Shown: piece by piece, positions 38,864-40,479 of the stretch
Layout: every line of letters begins with the position of its first letter
Position numbering within the stretch: position 1 is the stretch's first letter
IMG/VR virus record: IMGVR_UViG_3300036768_001087
Coordinates: 1-40,479 of that record
DNA from: a virus
Direction: 5' to 3' (one strand)
Length of the DNA stretch: 40,479 nucleotides
Program-made: the position numbers and the translations under genes
The notes under the pieces: model-generated
Seen by the model: only the letters and a program-made list of their open reading frames with translations
What the model was told of the DNA's origin: nothing
Databases searched by the model: none

Positions 38864-39940
38864 TCAGTTGTTGGTCTCCATGTACACTGAGACCACATCG
38901 AGGGCGACGGCTGTGGCGGACGAGCCGTTTCCCCTCCAAAGCTGCGGTGCTAGCAGTTGAGTTGATGACGGGAGATCAGTCGTTATGAAGCCCGCAGCGA
39001 CGTGCCCGGTGTTGATCCTCTCGACACGCCATCCGATGGCGGTTCCGGAAGGAGGACAGAACAGGGCGACCTCGTAATAATCGATGTTCCTAGTATTTGC
39101 CGGGAAGTTGGGTCCAAGGCCAATAACCGTGGCGGTCGTCGCTCCTCTGGCCATGACCGCCAATTCTGCCTGGTTCGTATCTGCCCCTACGCCCCAGGCG
39201 TTGTTAAAGCTCGAAGGATTCGCTCCAGATCCGGTGAAGGCAGTATTCTGTGCAGTCATTCCGACCCAGACCTTTGCGGTAGACACGGCCGCAGCATCGC
39301 TGTTAAAGAAGCGGAAGACGACCGTAAACCCGCTGGCCATCGTGAACTGGGTCTGTGCAGAGAAGACTGCGCTTACGCTGCCGGCGGCGGCCGCTGAGAC
39401 CACCCCCAATCGTCTAGCCATGGTAGCCACGTTCGTGGCACTCACAGTTCTCGCGGTCAACGTTCCTGACGTGGACGGGGTGGTCAGGCCCCACGCTGAC
39501 ATCGCCACGTTTGAATTTCCTGGATGAGTCCAGATGCCGATTTTCTTGCTCGAGAGCATGGGCTGGAGAGGGATGACCATCCCTGATGGCTCTCGAACGG
39601 AGAGCATCTGTCGACCCGCGAGGTCACGGTCAAAAAGCTTGATCCTTCCTGGGTCAGGAACCGAAGGGAAATCCTCAAGCGACGAGGAGACCAGCATGAG
39701 GTACTGGCCATCGCTCTTCACCATCGCAATTCCCGCGAACGATCCACTGCTGTTGTACTGGACCTCTCCGGTATTTCCTCCCGGCGATCCGCCGCCGCCT
39801 CCTCCCGTGATCGTCACGGTAGCCAGGTCTGAGCTGACCGTGGCCCCTACAGCCGTTCCAACAAAGTTGAATATTCCGGCCCGGCCTTGCTCCGTCCCCT
39901 CGTCCTGGACAATGATCCTCGGTCTCCTATAGAGAGGCAT
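38864..39940 (-). CDS. Fibre-like structural protein
   Basis: A 358-residue protein. A short N-terminal part (MPLYRRPRIIVQDEGTEQGR) leads to GTAVGATVSSDLATVTITGGGGGGSPGGNTGEVQ, a Gly-rich hinge after a strand as in phage fibre and collar proteins. The rest is Ala/Ser/Thr-rich and beta-rich (ARTVSATNVATMARRLGVVS, VWVGMTAQNTAF), consistent with a carbohydrate-binding or jelly-roll head domain. The exact place in the virion is unknown; a whisker, short fibre or head fibre is possible. Its start overlaps the previous stop by one base (TGATG-type). Confidence 0.65.
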   Translation of the reverse strand: MPLYRRPRIIVQDEGTEQGRAGIFNFVGTAVGATVSSDLATVTITGGGGGGSPGGNTGEVQYNSSGSFAGIAMVKSDGQYLMLVSSSLEDFPSVPDPGRIKLFDRDLAGRQMLSVREPSGMVIPLQPMLSSKKIGIWTHPGNSNVAMSAWGLTTPSTSGTLTARTVSATNVATMARRLGVVSAAAAGSVSAVFSAQTQFTMASGFTVVFRFFNSDAAAVSTAKVWVGMTAQNTAFTGSGANPSSFNNAWGVGADTNQAELAVMARGATTATVIGLGPNFPANTRNIDYYEVALFCPPSGTAIGWRVERINTGHVAAGFITTDLPSSTQLLAPQLWRGNGSSATAVALDVVSVYMETNN

Positions 39941-40479
39941 CAGACGAACTCCGTAACCCTAGCGCTTCCCGTAGCAGCTGTCCAGAGGATGTCTACGCGA
40001 CCGGTATAGCCATATGGAACCTCGTAGTAGTCATCCGGAAAGAGCTTCGTCGAAAAATCGTTGGTGGACACAGGCCCACCAAACTTGATGTAGGCATTCG
40101 CAACCGAATCGTTATAGATCGTCATGCCGAGACGAGATGAGTTAGTTGGCTTTAACAGCTGACTGGTGACCGAGGCTGTGAGTGCAGTCACCGTCGGAGT
40201 GCTCGCCCTCTGGGTCCTGGTGGGGATCGGATTGGCTTCGGAGACCGCCACACCTCCGACTAGGTGTCCGACCAACGATCCAGACAGGGCTGTGACCGAG
40301 GGCGAGTTAGAGATCGAAACGCTAGTGACAGGGTTCGAGACCGTGACGGTCGGAGCAGAGGCCAGCGTGACGCTTCCGGTGATCGGCAGCGGGTTTGACG
40401 CCGCGACCGGATTCCCTGCGTTCAAGATCGCAACGACGGATCCGGTGAGGGTCGTCACCGACGTCACCGGGTTAGCGAC
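39940..40479 (-). CDS. Repetitive fibre-shaft protein, 5' end outside window
   Basis: The C-terminal 179 codons of a gene that continues past the right edge. A GTG lies at 40467, but the frame stays open upstream with the same repeat (NPVTSV), so the start is outside. The visible part is made of Val/Thr/Ser-rich repeats (NPVTSVTTLTGSVVAIL, NPVTSVSISNSPSVTALSGS, LVGHLVGGVAVSEANPIP). It ends in a compact domain (LGMTIYNDSVANAYIKFGG, then YEVPYGYTGRVDILW) that resembles a small beta-sandwich fibre tip or virion decoration. It directly precedes the other fibre-like gene and overlaps its start. Confidence 0.7.
   Translation of the reverse strand, partial: VANPVTSVTTLTGSVVAILNAGNPVAASNPLPITGSVTLASAPTVTVSNPVTSVSISNSPSVTALSGSLVGHLVGGVAVSEANPIPTRTQRASTPTVTALTASVTSQLLKPTNSSRLGMTIYNDSVANAYIKFGGPVSTNDFSTKLFPDDYYEVPYGYTGRVDILWTAATGSARVTEFV

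Overview
The window is a contiguous piece of the genome of a large, contractile-tailed (myovirus-type) bacteriophage. Every gene I can support lies on the minus strand, so the transcription order runs from position 40479 down to 1. The phage character rests on a recognisable T4-like tail and neck set (gp13-, gp14-, gp15-, gp18-, gp19-, gp26- and gp53-like proteins plus a long tape measure) and a T4-like replication set (UvsX, gp32-like SSB, gp41-like helicase, RNase H/flap nuclease, NrdA/NrdB). Genes are packed tightly, usually with ATGA, GTGA or TGATG stop/start overlaps, and GTG starts are frequent. Two proteins carry bacterial lipobox signal peptides, which suggests a diderm (Gram-negative type) host. 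The sequence does not identify the host further. I found no tRNA gene, insertion sequence, integrase, attachment site or CRISPR array.

Layout, in transcription order. (a) 40479-34703: fibre-like proteins, then neck and tail completion (gp13-like, a structural protein, gp14-like, a secreted trypsin-like lipoprotein protease, gp15-like). (b) 34614-29679: tail sheath, a small protein, then a run of disordered and strongly acidic proteins, three of which share a short N-terminal tag (MKxLxEIYGLxE-like). (c) 29602-26175: two fibre/adhesin genes and the tail tube. (d) 26091-24741: a Cys-rich lipoprotein, a HicB-like protein, a small unknown protein and a holin-like protein, closed by the best rho-independent terminator of the window. 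(e) 24558-16218: a gp26-like baseplate/tail chaperone with a probable programmed frameshift at a T7 run, the tape measure, a baseplate protein with twelve exact-length 14-residue Pro-rich repeats, a gp53/LysM-like wedge protein and a hub-like protein.

(f) 16164-9721: an accessory nucleic-acid cassette. It holds a very small family A DNA polymerase, a zinc ribbon protein, an HD phosphohydrolase, a stand-alone C-terminal domain of translation initiation factor IF-3, two unknown proteins, a minimal family X polymerase, an XhlA-like membrane protein, a degenerate nucleotidyltransferase domain fused to a protein-kinase-like domain, and a probable PD-(D/E)XK nuclease. (g) 9643-1: SSB, UvsX, RNase H/FEN nuclease, helicase, NrdB, NrdA, MazG and a DHH/NrnB-like phosphoesterase that runs off the window.

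How the genes work together: block (g) supplies dNTPs and drives recombination-dependent replication; blocks (a)-(e) build the neck, contractile tail and fibres and supply lysis functions. Block (f) sits between the two. Its two tiny polymerases, PD-(D/E)XK nuclease, kinase-like fusion and IF-3 domain are the least ordinary part of the window. Hairpins, mostly without a U-tract, sit at several gene-block boundaries and may tune transcript ends or stability.
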